From Cristatella mucedo (taxonomy: Eukaryota; Bryozoa; Phylactolaemata; Cristatellidae), in assembly GCA_009760855.2 (NCBI GenBank), contig WPIO01000007.1, positions 922,501 to 986,500 of the forward strand: DNA of 64,000 nucleotides, given 5' to 3'. Both the position numbers and the translations under genes were made by a program. This document shows, one piece after another, positions 36,391 to 49,203 of this stretch. Positions within the stretch are counted from its first letter, which is position 1, and the number at the start of each line of letters is the position of its first letter. The notes beneath the pieces were generated by a model. That model ran no database searches and was not told the DNA's origin. It was given only the letters and a program-made list of their open reading frames with translations.

Positions 36391-38764
36391 CCACGTGGCC
36401 CTGGATTGCGAAGCTGATACGTTTCCGAATGGGTTAATTAACTGGGTCGTTCGCGATCCTGATCACGATTCTCCATAGGGCGCCAAACGAAAACTATGTA
36501 AGTTGTTGCCAAGCCTGTGAGAAATTGTTTTTACATTTTAAAGGGATTACAATAAAATAAAATGTTTAAAATTATTCTCTATTCGCATTGTGGAATCATT
36601 GATATTATTTACTCATTGTAGTCTCTTTTCCTAATCCTCATCTGATCCTTTCGCTGGAATACCACTTTTTTATCGCCTCGGAGGCTCAACTTAGCATTCA
36701 AGTCATCGGTGTGCATTCTTTTGACTTCCTGCGTTTTTCAAACCTGAGAAGTCGACGCCAGTGCTAAAATTGACAACTTGATGGGGTCGAAGAGAAAATT
36801 TATCTGATCATACGCGTTTTGAGCTGAGACTTAATTGGTTCGCGTTCATCGCAGGAAAGGAACGTATCAAGGCAGCACTCCACAGATTTCTCGTGCATAT
36901 GAGCTGACGCCTCGATCGTCAAAAGATTACAATTAAGTGAGAGGGACTTTAAGATGAACGGATGCTAGTGCAGTGATCTTGTAACCAGACTGGGGACCTT
37001 GACATGGTTTAATGTTTGATGGGGAGAAAGTGAAGCTTAGATAAAAGCTTGATGATATGGCAGTCACACCTTAGGCGACAGATCTGACGAGTCGATGAGT
37101 TTTTCAGCAGCAGCTGACGATTCAGGGCACTGGCCAGGAGTCATGAGTAACTAGGATTCCAATCATCTACACACGATATCCCAAACGCGTGAGCTAATAT
37201 AGCTTTCGTACTCTAACCTAAGCTGACCCTGATTTGGTCAATGTTCTTTAACTGTAATTACATCGGCTTGATAGTGCACGAAATTTGTTCATCCTATGAT
37301 AAGTCGTTTTGAAATAGTACGCATAAATTATAGGAAGACGTCACGGGAGTGATACTAGCTGAACCAATCCTATGGGTTGAGGTTTTCCAACTTTTGGTCG
37401 ACACTGGGTTTGCACATAGCTAATAGGTCAAGTCTTATCATCACTGAGCTCCAGGAAGTTAGTAACCATCCTAATGGGAAAGTCGTCATTTGGTGTCAAA
37501 CGAGTCGGCGTGGTTGCTAACGATATGGAACGACGCACTATGTTTTTCCCGATAATGCCTAAGTAAAAGAAGACAATTGATTGCTCCCATTGCATTTAGC
37601 TGAGTTCATTAGTGCTGGTTGTATTAAATTCTTGCATCTGCTCTAATCCTTCTTCCGAGAAAACCAGTCAAGCACCCGTAACGATGATTAGGACTACAGG
37701 AGGACGGTTTTTCACTTACCACATTGACAAGCTTCCTTTGGTGTATATTTACAGTTTATAGAAAGAGATTTGAGTATTCAAGCCCGACAAAATACTTTTT
37801 TATCATTACTAAAAAAAATAGTCGTTATATTGTTATTATCGTTCCACCTTGATGGATTGCCGAACCCAACGCTTGACCCAAAAGTAGTTGAAAGAGGTCA
37901 AAGTGAAAGAAGAATGGTAACCTCAAACAATGAAGGTGACGATGGATAACAGCATCAAGCTGCTCCAATATTTAAGACTACAAAGATCTCACAGAAATAG
38001 GCAGAATAATCAAAAGAGCCGATTAACGGCAACTAGGCATTCTTCCCAATTGCCAGCCATATAATAGCAAGTCTCCCCAATTCTGCTGATGTCGATGGCT
38101 AAGACGGCGTTGCTAGCTTCCATGGATTAGCAAACTTTTCTGATTCGCAACAAAACATCATCATAATTTCTAGTGATGACGCGAGGTCCTTGCTTTGTGT
38201 GGGGCCGTAAGATTTACTCACACTACTTCGGCTTCACCGAGATGCCATCCCATTATCGAGACTGGCAGGCTCCCCAATATCGGCCCCCAATTTCACAACT
38301 CGGAGATTCAACTATGGTCTGCACCTATCCTACAAGTTATTACAGAATAATTATAATAAGTCTTTACCTATGGCCCTAGCAGAGCCGAATCTCAACTGAG
38401 ATGCATTACAGCTTACTGCAGGAGAAGAAATTACTAAAGGTCAATCGCAAGGTACCACGCTTAGGGAAACCTGTATAAGCACCTAGGTATCATGTAAAAG
38501 TAGCATGTAAAAGCAAACAAGAAACACCAAAGGCAACTGATTAGTGAGAACCCTGGTTCGTAGCGTACACTGAGTCATGCAATGGTAAGCAATCAAAGCA
38601 CACAAGAAAAACACTAGTTCACCGGGCAGCTAGATGCCCATGAATAATGAAAGTTCCTACCCTTTTTCACGGCTTGCAGAGATTCGTAAAGCACATGCAC
38701 ACAAAGACCATTTTACTTGGGCAGAGCAATAGTTCCGAGAAACATGGTGGATATTAGCTTATTT
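36391..38764. other. 2.4 kb without recognisable features
   Basis: AT-rich, with no coding or repeat signal I can support. Confidence 0.4.
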
Positions 38765-39590
38765 TTTATTTTGATCAAATCAAGAGATGATATGATGTCA
38801 GTGGGCAGTGAGTTCCATGCTTTGGCAGTACGGTAACTGTTGAAGGCACTGTTTCCAGATTAGAAGTTATTCAGGGCTAAAAGCAATCGTCCGGTGTCTG
38901 ACGAGCAGGTGTTTCATGAACATAAGGATGCAAAACTTGTTCTCTTAGGTAGGCCGGAGCAATTTTGAACGGGCATAAAGATGAGCTAAAGAACCTTAAA
39001 ATCGATGTACTACTTAGTATGCAGCCAATATAGATTTCTGAGCACTGATGTAATGTGGCAGTAGCGACATTTGCTGGAGCCAGGCTTATCTGTAGAGTTT
39101 TGCACAACAATAAGCCTCGCATTGCAGAGGCGGGAAGACTGACAAGTAGTCATTCACAAGAGTCTTGCGGGCTGTCACGAATGCTAGTACCAGCTTGGCC
39201 GGTTTCTTTAGATCTATCTGGAAATTAATTTAGGCAACTTTACTTAGGTTAAAGAAGCCCGACTAGACTATGGAGTTGATCTGCCCATCGGGTCAATAGT
39301 CAGCTGATGGCAGGACACACAATTGCCGTTCAGAGGCTACACGAGATACGCTGGTCCAGCCGATTTGAAATTTGAGGCTATTTATTTTCTGAGTAGAACT
39401 TAGTTTGAGCAATTTAAAAAAAATTCTATTTAATTCAGATAGTATGCAAACGTAAAAGTCCAAATGTCATTAATACACTGTGAAAGGAAGCTGAGAGTGT
39501 TTTAGATGCTGGGAGAAATGTAAAGTTCAGAGCATAAGTTCATCTGAATTCCATCTACATATAAATGAAAGCTTGACAGTTGTGACGGCG
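38765..39590 (-). mobile_element. LINE ORF2 fragment
   Basis: The minus strand reads FHLYVDGIQMNLCSE near 39550 (a decayed YADD region). Further down come NVATATLHQ and, in another frame, HITSVLRNLYWL and IDFKVL (39050-38990). The stretch to 38770 matches the end of ORF2. No tail present. Confidence 0.7.
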
Positions 39591-39836
39591 GATTGTTGCT
39601 GCGGCTCCAGCCACCACTTTTCCACCCTCTGTGCAGACTCACTTGAGCTTCAGCGTGTCGCCAGAGCAGCATTCCCAGATGTCCACACGGCACATTGCTT
39701 GTGGGACGGACCACGAAATAATACTCGGCTTTCAACTAGGGGCCTGTTAATATCATTTTCTTCTTCGGCAGTTAGTAACGTGCTAGACGAGATCACGGCT
39801 CGCGCCAACTGATCGACTGATCGTCATTTCTTCTCC

Positions 39837-39852
39837 GTTCTTTCCTCTCTTT

Positions 39853-39883
<31 letters not shown>
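39837..39883 (+). repeat. (CT)n microsatellite
   Basis: CT run interrupted by TTT. Confidence 0.9.
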
Positions 39884-40017
39884 ATTTAGTGGCTGGACCG
39901 TTTGATTCCCATCATTTGATTCAGTTGCAATCAGGTCTTCATCAAAGACGCACATCTCACTGTTGCGATACGCCGACCTCCTTCTGGCTGCCAAAACTTA
40001 ATTATAGAGGAGATTTT

Positions 40018-41462
40018 GACGTTCCATGCTTAAAAACATTTTCGTAGCAGACGGGTACTGATTGCAGGAGACTTCAATATTCACATTGACAACCCTAGCG
40101 GTGGCCAAGTCCGCTCTTTTCTTGACTCTCTGAAAAGTTTGGCTTGGTCCAACACGTTAGTCTTACCACTCACGTCGGCGGTCGTATCCTAGATCTCGCT
40201 AACACTATGGCTCTCTGCGTCATTGAGCTTATTGTGTGTCTGCTGTCCCTCGCGGGTCATTTGTCTGTCTCAATTACTGTTCCTGCTCCGTTGAACGTAC
40301 ATGGTAATGTTGAGTTTGTACAGTGATGTAACTTATAAAAACAGTTACCAATTTCAAATCTGTATGTGCAGCAGGGTGCAGGGAAGCACCACAAGTGATT
40401 CGTAGTTGATGCACCAATAAAGGTAGCATGCTGATAGCACCGGATCAAGACGGCTATCAAGAATGCCTAATCTCGATATAACAAGTGGATGTCGTCAACG
40501 AAGGGCAGCCCATATCAAAGGCACTAGGGGCCACATATGTACAGCACTAGCTATAGCGTACAGCCTACCAGTTCAGATTTCAAAAAACAGTATAAATTTT
40601 CGAAATATGTGTGTGCAGTGGGTCTTCTCAATCCGCACCTAGACTCGACTGCTAACCTAGATAACCTCAATGATGCAGTGATCGCAACACTTAGGCATTC
40701 TCTTGACGAGCATGCTCCCTTACACTCTGACCGTGTTCAAGTTGTGGAGTTTTGTTTCAATTTACAATAAACTTTCGAAAGATGAGCCATTTCAATCGCA
40801 GGCTTGAACGTTGTTTTGAATAGTCTTACGTGATAAAAATCTACTAAATTTCATAGAATTTCTTAGGGCCTACAGCCAGAAGATTAAAAAAGACTGCGCT
40901 TCATGTTTTATGCAATGGAATATTGTATCACTTTTAAGCTGGCCATACTCAGCTGCACTTTTCATTCAACCCTTATGAACTTGATGTAGTGACTAATAAA
41001 CCGAATGCTTGCCTTGCCAACATTCAATCCTGGATGTCCGAAAATTTCATTATAATAAATGACGATTAAACGTAACTCTAGCTCGTAGCACACACCAAGC
41101 GTATGGCTTAACTAGAAAGAGTTTCTCTTCTAATAGGTGATGCTGCTGTGCTACCATTACCATCCACTCAGAATGTAGGTGTTGTCTTCAACGATTGCCT
41201 ACACTTTACAAGCTTCGTTAAGAAGACTGCTTTCAAAGCTAGCCATCACTTCCGAACCCTGTCTGAGATTAGGAGCTGTCTTCCACGGTGGCTTTTTAAG
41301 AATTTAAATATGGTTTGGATTATTCTTATTCTTGTTGTTCATTGAGCATGTTACCCTGAATGCTTCGATCGCGCTTCCTGTGAAGCTTATGTGCGGTGCC
41401 TACAAAGTGAATATGAGGACGCTATATCAAATGTATTTTGATTATGGTTATTATTAGTATTA
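40018..41462 (+). mobile_element. LINE copy with endonuclease fragment; B-like body, A-like tail
   Basis: Order along the plus strand: endonuclease GDFNIHIDNPSGGQVRSFLD (40065), then THVGGRILDLANT (40155) and a decayed SDH (AGHLSVSITV, 40255). The linker LDEHAPL follows (40700), then GHTQLHFSFNPYE replacing the YADD box (40945), SWMSENFIIINDD (41030) and NVGVVFNDCLHF (41170). The RT fingers are missing, so there is an internal deletion. The body resembles family B, but the last 130 bp resemble the family A 3' UTR with an (ATT)n tail. Confidence 0.8.
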
Positions 41463-41464
41463 TT

Positions 41465-41706
41465 ACCCTTTCAAGCCATCCGAAGCTGCTTCTTTCACCG
41501 TACTCTCTACTTCAACTACTCTCCTGACTCAGCTATGTTTCTGACTTTCTCATTGTTGGGTGAGATAAAATCTGTTGGCCACTGAATTCACGCCGAAAGC
41601 CGCTTAGGCTGTGAGATAGCTATACTAAACTCTTTTGTGTTTCACCACATAGTCTCTATGGCCTTATCGAGTTACAGACGAAGATGAACTATATTGCATT
41701 ACCTGT
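41465..41706 (+). mobile_element. LINE family B, 3' end
   Basis: Family B 3' UTR (gttggccactgaattcacgc, then gagttacagacgaagatg) with a decayed attgcatta tail. Lies between two other LINE copies. Confidence 0.82.
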
Positions 41707-41779
41707 CGGGTTTCCGCAGTTCTGCTTAATGAAAGACTGTGAAGGTTCAAGCCTACAGCATGCATTAAAGAGGATGCTT

Positions 41780-44310
41780 TAGCTAGGTAACATGCCTACA
41801 CCGGCATATCATACAACTTCACTTTGTCATCACCAATTATCACCAAATCCTGCTTATCTGACCACATGCAGATCTCATTCAATCTACAGTGTGTGCCCAC
41901 CTCCTCCTCTAAAATAACCTGTGAGTCGCCAGACCTCAAGACACTTGACGTCGATGCTGTCCGTGCGAGACTATCTGCTTCGCCTCTGCTGCTCAGTCCT
42001 CCCTCCGATCTGTCATTATTGGTAGATAGCTACAACACGACACTAGCTGACATGCTCGACGAGTTTGAACCTCTAACGAAGCGCACTGTGCGCCCTCGCC
42101 CAGATGGCATATGGTTGACCACAGACATTAAACTAGCCAGGTCTACAAAGCAAAACCTTGAAAAAGCATACAATAGATTTGGACTGACTGTCCATCGACA
42201 GGCATATGAAGACTACTGTAGGTCGTGCCAATCGACCCTAGCAAAAGCTAAGCCTAGCTTCTATGAAAGCATTGTTGAATCACAGATGCACAATCCAAAA
42301 ATGCTGATGTCGACGATAAACCATCTCCTCAACTGCTTCCTAGATTAGCTCCTTACCTGAATGATCCTTGTGGTGATCTAGCCCATAGCTTATCTCGATT
42401 CTTTGTGCAGAAGATAGACAAGATCAGGAATCCATCCCTGCGATGACAAAGTCCTCACTTGAATGATGTTCCCTGATTCCTGGCTGCACCTCAACGTCTA
42501 CATTTAAGCTGGCCACTAGCGATCTAATCCATAAGTTTGTATCCCAATTAAAGTAGGCAAGTTCTCTGGACCCTATTCCCACTGTCCTGCTCCTACGTTT
42601 CATTGATCTGCTGCTGCCATGCATAACTAACCTAATAATTATGTCATTAGACTGAGGTCATGTCCCAGCACCTTTCAAAAAAGCTGTAGTCAGGCCACTT
42701 CTCAAGAAAGCGACACTAGACCAACAAAACTTGAGCAGCTACTGCCCAGTCTCCCTTCTACCATTCCTATCAAAGACGCTGGAACGTATCGTGGTGGACC
42801 AGCTGAACTCATATAGCGAAACTTCAAAGTTTGGTAGTCAGTTCCAGTCTGGGTTTAGAGCTAATCACTCCATAGAGTCAGCTTTGCTTAGGTTATACAA
42901 CGACCTACTTAGGAATTCAGACACGGGTGTAGTGTCTCCTCTTGTTTTGCTCGATCTTTCGGCAGCTTTTGATATATCGATCACAAAGTTCTTCTAGAGC
43001 ACCTCTCATTTCGTTAGGGCATCACTGGCACTGCACTGCAGTGGTTAAGGTCTAATCTCAGTGATAGACTCCAGAGTATTTAAGTGAATGGACAAAGATC
43101 ATCAGAGCTACGTCTGAAATATGGGGTAACTCTGGGCTCCTACTAGGTAATGTTCTTTTCACGGTTTATACTCTCTCTCTTGCTGATGTGATTGCCAAGC
43201 GCAATCTAGGCTTTCACTTCTATGCGGATGACACTCAGTTGTACCTTTGCTTTGATCCCTCCCAGCCTTCGAGCACCGTGAATTCTCTCAACTCCCTTGA
43301 TGCATGTATTGATGATATCTGCACATGGATGGCAGCAAATTTTCCTTAGCGAAACGAGGATAAGAACTAGCTTACTAGTTATGGGCAAACCCAGTGTGAT
43401 TCACAAATTGAAAAGGCTGACCCTCAAAATCAGCTCTGCCAGCAGATCTCCTGCTGAATCAGCTCAAAATCTAGGTGTCATGTTCCAAAGTGACTTCTCG
43501 TTAGATGACCATGTCAGCTCCACAGTCAAATCTGCCTATTTTCAGCATCATAACATTGCTAAAATTCGTGTTTGTTTAGATAAAGATACCACGTCCAAGT
43601 TGGTCCATGCATTCGTTACATCCCGTCTTGACTTTTGCAACTCACTGCTTACTGGCCTACCAGCATGTGTGATCAGGCGATTGCAGCTGGTGCAAAACTC
43701 TGCAGCAAGGCATGTCTGTCGTGAGCTTCGCAGTTGCCACATCACACCACTTCTCGCCGACCTGCAATGGCTACCAGTCAAGCAACGAATCGATTTCAAG
43801 GTCTTGTTGCTCACTTTCAGGTCACATCATTCTTTGGCTCGAGCCTATCTCTCAGATCTACTCCCCTACCAGGCCAAGCATCACATCACCTGCTTTTCGG
43901 AATCCAACAGTTTGCCAATAATTCCTACAAAGCTCATATCCTTAGGAGGCCGTGCACTTAGCTCAAAGGATCCCAAAGTCTGGAGCTCACTCCCGACTTG
44001 CGTTAGCTCATCCCCTGACTTGACCACAATGAGAAAGAGCTTCAAAAATACCTTTTAAGGACAGCATTTAGTGGGTCCCTGTGTTTCGTCCTTCATGTGC
44101 TTGTGTGTGCTGATACTGTGCATGCTGCCACTAATCACATTTGTGTGCTGACCCTGTGCATGTCACTCCTAACCATGTTATTCATGGTGTTTATCAAGCA
44201 TGCTATTACTAATCATTCAATTGCATTTCCCTTTGCAGCTAATGTAAAGTGCCTAGAAAGAGATTGAGTTCTCTGAGTGCTTTATTAAGTGCATTATTAT
44301 TATTCACACT
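41780..44310 (+). mobile_element. LINE family A, longest copy (endonuclease end to 3' tail)
   Basis: Domains in order: end of the APE endonuclease with its SDH motif (CLSDHMQISFNL, 41855). Then the linker frame of 174 codons (41824-42348) with TLADMLDEFEPLTKRTVRPR. RT fingers follow (PVSLLPFLSKTLERIVVDQL, 42750; FQSGFRANHSIESALL, 42845), then motif A (VLLDLSAAFD, 42945, followed by a frameshift) and motif C (FHFYADDTQLYLCFDP, 43215, both Asp kept). The C-terminal frame 43297-44058 (253 codons) includes CHITPLLADLQWLPVKQRID. The 3' UTR and an (ATT)n tail end near 44310. Breaks: a stop at 42346, a frameshift near 42980, and stops near 43080 and 43350. The best reference copy for family A in the window. 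Confidence 0.95.
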
Positions 44311-44324
44311 ATTCACAGTATCTG

Positions 44325-45590
44325 AGGGTGAGAAGAAGCTGAAACTGGTGTAGCAGTTCCACCATGTTCGAAGGAGCTTATGGGTCAGCATAAGAACTTT
44401 TTCTCTGTATCCGTTGCTCGACTGGCATCCATGCTAGCTCTTTTAGCCAAGGAGACAGGTGCTCAAACCTCTGGAACCCTAAGACTAGCCTGGCAGCCAC
44501 ATTCATAGTCAGCTGCAATGGCCTAGTTGCTTTCCATGGTAGCTCAGCCAAAAGGGATTAACAATAATCGAGCCGAGACAGAACTAAGGAGCTAGTTAAA
44601 TTCTTCGTAAGCCACTATGGAAGACATCTCCAAATCTTGTATATGGATTAGATGTAAAGGCTAGCTGTAGAAGCACTTTTCTTAATGAAGCTTTTAAAAT
44701 TTAAGCAGCTGTCGAAAACGAAACCTCAATTTTGAGCACGTGGTGATGGTCGCACAACAGTATCACCTATTCGAAGAGCAAAGCGTTTTAATCCAGCCAC
44801 CGGCATTGGGTGTCAGTTCGGTTTTATCGTCATTGAGTTTCAAGAAGTTTTCCAACATCCAGGATCTAATGTCATCAAGGCAAGCATTCAGTTTCTTGGT
44901 TGTTGCAGCAGATTCCAACGATTTGAATGACAAATACAATTATGTATCGTCAGAATAAAAGTGATATCATTTTCCTTGGGCCTTAATTAGTTTTTCCAGA
45001 AGTTAATTGTAAATGGAGAACAGAAAGGGACCGACTACAGACCCTTGAGGGACGCCACAGGTTACCCGTCTCGTGTGTGAGACCTGACCCCCACACGACA
45101 CGGATTGAACACGATCAGACAAGTACGATTTAAACCATGCCAGTGCCTCGTCTGCCGTTGTCTGTCGCTGTTCTTAATCGTTCAAACAGAACATCGTGAT
45201 CAATGGTGTCGAGGGCAGCTGACAAACAGAGCTAGAGCATAACATTTCCGTCATCATAGCCACGTAGAATGTCATTGTTGATACGGAGGAAAGTAGTTTC
45301 TGTGGAGTGCTGCCTCTTGAGCTCCGATTGAAATGTTTCCGATATTTATTACTTTTCGATACGTTCAACCAGCTGCTTAGCCAAATTTTTTCGAAGAATA
45401 TTTGACAAGAAAGTAAGAAAGGAAATTGGGCGATAGCTTGCAAGTGTGGTTCGGCATACAGAACGCTGGCCCAGAACAACGCCAACGATTAATTGCACAA
45501 GGCACGGAGCAGCAAGACGCACGACTGCCTTCGCCGCCTTATCACACTCGAGTCTCCCATCTTGCCACCAGCAGGTTACCGGCCTGTGTT
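44325..45590 (-). mobile_element. LINE family B, RT domain to C-terminal segment
   Basis: The minus strand reads, from 45590 down: LASYRPISFLTFLSNILRKN (RT fingers), a decayed QLPSTPLITM in place of SAAFDTID (45215), and [17 protein letters not shown] (45110). The palm follows ([16 protein letters not shown], 45040; FYSDDT, 44960), then SWMLENFLKLNDDKTELTP and a decayed C-terminal part to 44330. The 3' UTR is absent. The YADD box reads YSDD. Confidence 0.85.
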
Positions 45591-46130
45591 TATCGCACAT
45601 CGCAGGCGGACCCTAGCTGTGCACCGGCCGACCCTGATGGTGAATCCACCATCTGGCCACCATCGGGTTACTGGCCGGTGTCTACACCACATCACAGGCT
45701 CATCAGAGGAGCCGGGGAGCCGGCATACACTCAAACTACACGCCCCCTTAACCTTAAGGTCACAAGTTTCCAGCAGCCACACAAGTGGCTGCAATGTACA
45801 GGGCAGCATGAACGAGCCTATCTATAAACAATACAAACTAGACCCTACCCATCCTCGACATAGCAGCTAACATCAATAGCTGACCCCACAGGCTACCTGG
45901 CGGCTGATCGCAAGAGGCGAGCTGGTGCACGGCCTTTTGCGACAAGCCAGCAACGTGAGCCACGGACGGAGAGGCTGTCCAGCAGGGAGAATCTGTGCAG
46001 GCCGAAGATACTGTGCAGGCCGGAGAGACTGCTCAGGTTGGATAGGGTACGCAGGACGGAGAAGCAGCTGCCTATATCGGAGACGCGGCGGCAGAATCGT
46101 AAGAGGCGGATGGAGCGATGGCGCTTAAGG
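45557..46130 (+). repeat. GC-rich segment with two short direct-repeat systems
   Basis: 45557-45606 and 45649-45700 are two ~50-bp copies, starting ccatct(t/g)gccaccat/ag and ending acatc(g/a)cagg, about 92 bp apart. 45960-46080 contains about five degenerate units around gcaggc(c/)gaga-ctgt. In one frame these read as VQAED/VQAGET-like units, in another as Gly-Arg/Cys. A coding origin is possible but stops occur in each frame. Confidence 0.55.
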
Positions 46131-46684
46131 TCCGAAAAACAGTGGCTGTGAACGTCAGCTCGATGACGATGGCCGGGGGCTTACGTTTGTACAACTTACA
46201 ACGTACAACTGGGGGACGGCGATGAAGTGGCTTGTATTCCGTGAATGCAGAAAATTAAGCCCCTGGACGCTTGATGACATGTGTGACATGACATATGTAA
46301 ACATGTATGACATGACATGTACATGAGTAATCAGTTTTTATTTGTATTATTCGTTAGAACTTACGATTCAATTTTGATGTTTGCCTTTTGAAAGATACTC
46401 CTAAAAAGTGTTTGATTGTTGAATCAATTGTGAAATTATTTTCTTTACATTATGCCTAAGTAAATATTGATGGAATAACTTCAATGAAACTCTGAATACG
46501 CCATGAGCGTAGCTCGGAAAGCGTCACAGCTTTCTTTAAAGGTATATACGCTAAAAGTGCTTTATTATTTAATGGTCGTGTATGTGCTTGAGTTATTTTT
46601 ACTTGTGTTTTTAGGTTGCTCACAAAATGTATAGGCATTGCCTTTGCTCGCCAAATGCATTGCCAGTAAAAGTTAGGGCTTTGT
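46131..46684. other. No gene; small ACATGT/TGACATGACAT repeats
   Basis: 46270-46325 contains repeated tgacatg and palindromic acatgt units. The remainder is AT-rich with nothing recognised. Confidence 0.4.
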
Positions 46685-46800
46685 CAATTGTGGTCTTACC
46701 TAAGGGGCAAGGTTTTCGCTCGTCACAACCGGGTTAGTGGGTTCAAGTTCTGCAGTAGGAGATCCTTTATTGACCACTGTAAGTGATGATGAAGGCAAGT
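46685..46800 (+). mobile_element. tRNA-derived SINE, family 1
   Basis: Class II (Ser/Leu-like) tRNA head. A box A-like tggtcttacctaagg is followed by a long-variable-arm layout and box B GGTTCAAGTTC (46738-46748). The shared SINE body tgcagtaggagatcctttat and accactgtaagtg follow. It matches 57296-57415 (reverse), 61365-61465 and 52985-53095. Confidence 0.65.
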
Positions 46801-48236
46801 ATTATTCTGACTTCCCAGATAAGGCTCTTCATTTCTATCTTTTATCAAGTAAGTAGCCTAACGAAAAGGTATCGTCCCTCTGATCGACCTCAATCAGCGT
46901 ATCCTCTTCGAGTTAGCTTAAATGGAGGAAGCTCAGTCTACCCGTGAATTATCCAAGAAAAGCGTCGACAGTCAAAACATCACCGCGAAGAAATTGAACT
47001 TGATAATTTGATGATACATATAAGTATAGTTGCACAAAGGCTCATCCGCTCTGACTTAACGGCAGGCAAACCGGCATATTAGGACTGACTGTCCCTGTTA
47101 GGCTCTTCATTTTTATCCGGTTCACCGAAACCTGAATTCCATAGCATTTAAAGAGTAGATTAAATTACTCGCTGATGAAAAACATACTTATCATTGCAAG
47201 GTACAACTTGAGTCTGCTGTCGGCAATTTAATTTGACTAGATGGTCTCACTTTCTTCCGGACTCATACTCAAAATTATATTGGTTGATACTTTGTTGTTA
47301 ACTAAGTACTGAGGAGGGAAGAGGCCGAGGAGGGCAAGCCTTTCTAGATGAGCTCCCTCATTCTGTAAAAAGTGCGAATGGAAATATATCGTTTTGTCAC
47401 GAAGCGCACTTAAAGTTGTTCTGAGAAAATTAGCTAAACAAATATTGTAAGCTACTAGAGTGCAGGAGCAAGTAACTTGCTGTGGCCCCCTCAAGAGGCG
47501 AGAGCGCAACGTTTTCGTACGAAGGAAGCTCACTACTACTGGCCACAATCTAAGCTTTCTGGAGCATTAGCATTAGGATCCGTAGCCATAAAGTGTTTGT
47601 AACGCATGCGCATAGATGTACACACTCGCGAACACTTAACAACATGCTTCTGATGCTCGAAATCGTCTTCTGATGCCTTAAGTCATGAGAGGAGCCAATT
47701 TCTATCTTTCTTCGAGTAGGTGTTTCCTGACTTTGTTTGCAGGTTTGTTCGTTTCCTGACTTTGTCTGCATGGTACTGGGCGTGCATGGCCTGGCCATAA
47801 CGCCCAAGGAAGCCTGCGTGTCTCACTAAGATTGCTATCTGATAATAATAATCATTATAACAAAATATGCATATATCGCTCTAAAAGAACAGAATCTCTT
47901 ACTGTAACTTTGATTCTCTTAAATGGAAGCATATTAATTGGTTACACTGGTCTGCGTGATATCAGCTGTTTGGCATTTGGTATTATTTTCCAACTATGTA
48001 TCACAAATGATGATTTATGGTGTATTTTTATTTAGCACGTCAGATTTGGTAATTTCGTTTATCAAAGATTGAGTGCCATTTAAGGCTACACGTTGTGTAT
48101 AATTATGTTGGATTTTATTTGGTTTGCTTGTTACAGTCACTTAATGAATCGAATATTGTTTGCTATGTTTTTAGAAAAATTTGCCATTTTGTTGGTAGAT
48201 GAAATTTTAAAATCGAACTGATATTTGTGATTTGCA
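46801..48236. other. No gene recognised
   Basis: 47720-47772 holds a 19-bp direct repeat (tttcctgactttgtttgca and a variant). From 47830 the sequence becomes distinctly AT-rich, marking the left side of the island that carries the next gene relic. Confidence 0.4.
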
Positions 48237-48870
48237 ATGCCAAAGGAGTGTAAGAATTCTCCGATAAATATTGCTTCATCTGCTAGAAATTCTTGACAAA
48301 AGAGCAGCACCTACCAATTACTACATTCATCAACAGTGTCAAAACGCCTGATTTGGGTTCAAACTGGAATATAAGAATAAGGCGTGGGTGCCACCTATGG
48401 TGTGCAAGCCATGTGTGGACAATTTTGAAAAAATGTTTTAAATGTCATAGCAAATGCATGACATTTGGAGTACTAATGATTTTTTGAGAAAAAAATTGTA
48501 ATGTTTTAGATTGTTATTTTTGAATCACTAAGGTGCAGGGCTGCAACATGAAGAATAAGCATAACATTGAATATCCAAATCTACCGACAGAGATGCGACC
48601 TGTATCGCACAGAGATGAGGTGGGAGCTCCTGTTCCACCTGTTATACTCGACGATACATTTATTGACAATGATTTGAGTTCAACTGAAGGTGACGTGGAT
48701 GAGAACTATAATGCTTTTGATGTTCCAACACCTAAAATAATTTCAAAATCTTATCTTGATGACTTTTTAGTGAGACAACATGACATACACGAAGAGTCGG
48801 CTGAACATCTCAAATCTAGATTAAAAGAGACCGTTCCTTGGGCCGGGTACTACATTTTCATAGTATAGAC
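48237..48870 (+). pseudogene. Broken intronless copy of a metazoan Cys-rich uncharacterised gene family
   Basis: Homology can be followed across frames in the correct order: MPKECKNSPINICFIC from an ATG at 48237; a TAG where the family has Gly; KFLTKEQHLPITTF; then after a frame change FGFKLEYKNKAWVPPMVCKP and CVDNF. MTFGVLMIF lies near 48460, then DCYF, a TGA in the Cys position and ITKVQG (48509-48540). NIEYPNLPTEMRPVSH and YLDDFLVRQ...SAEHLKSRLKE follow to 48868. From memory, animal genomes carry many proteins with this exact order (CxxCGxF, WxPHxxCxxC, FGxPMxWREP, DCYFC, YPNLPSAxRPVPH, AELLGSRL). The paired Cys suggest zinc binding; function is unknown. At least two stops and two frame changes show it is dead. 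It sits in an AT-rich island unlike its surroundings. Confidence 0.8.
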
Positions 48871-49117
48871 ATTGTGAAAACGTAGTTTATTTATACTTTA
48901 CGAAGTAGGATTCAATAGTCTTTTGTAGCAACGTCGACGGTCAAGTTAAATATATGGAAACGTGCTGTGATCCAACTGATTGGAGACTCTTTATGGTTAA
49001 TCAAACCTCAATTTAGGAGAGTTTTACTTTATAATGAAAAATACCTTTTCTCTTTATCGGTTGCATATTTTGTACATAGAAAAGTGTCTTACGGAGACAA
49101 TAAAATACTTCTCGACG

Positions 49118-49144
49118 ATATATATATATATGTGTATGTATATA

Positions 49145-49203
<59 letters not shown>

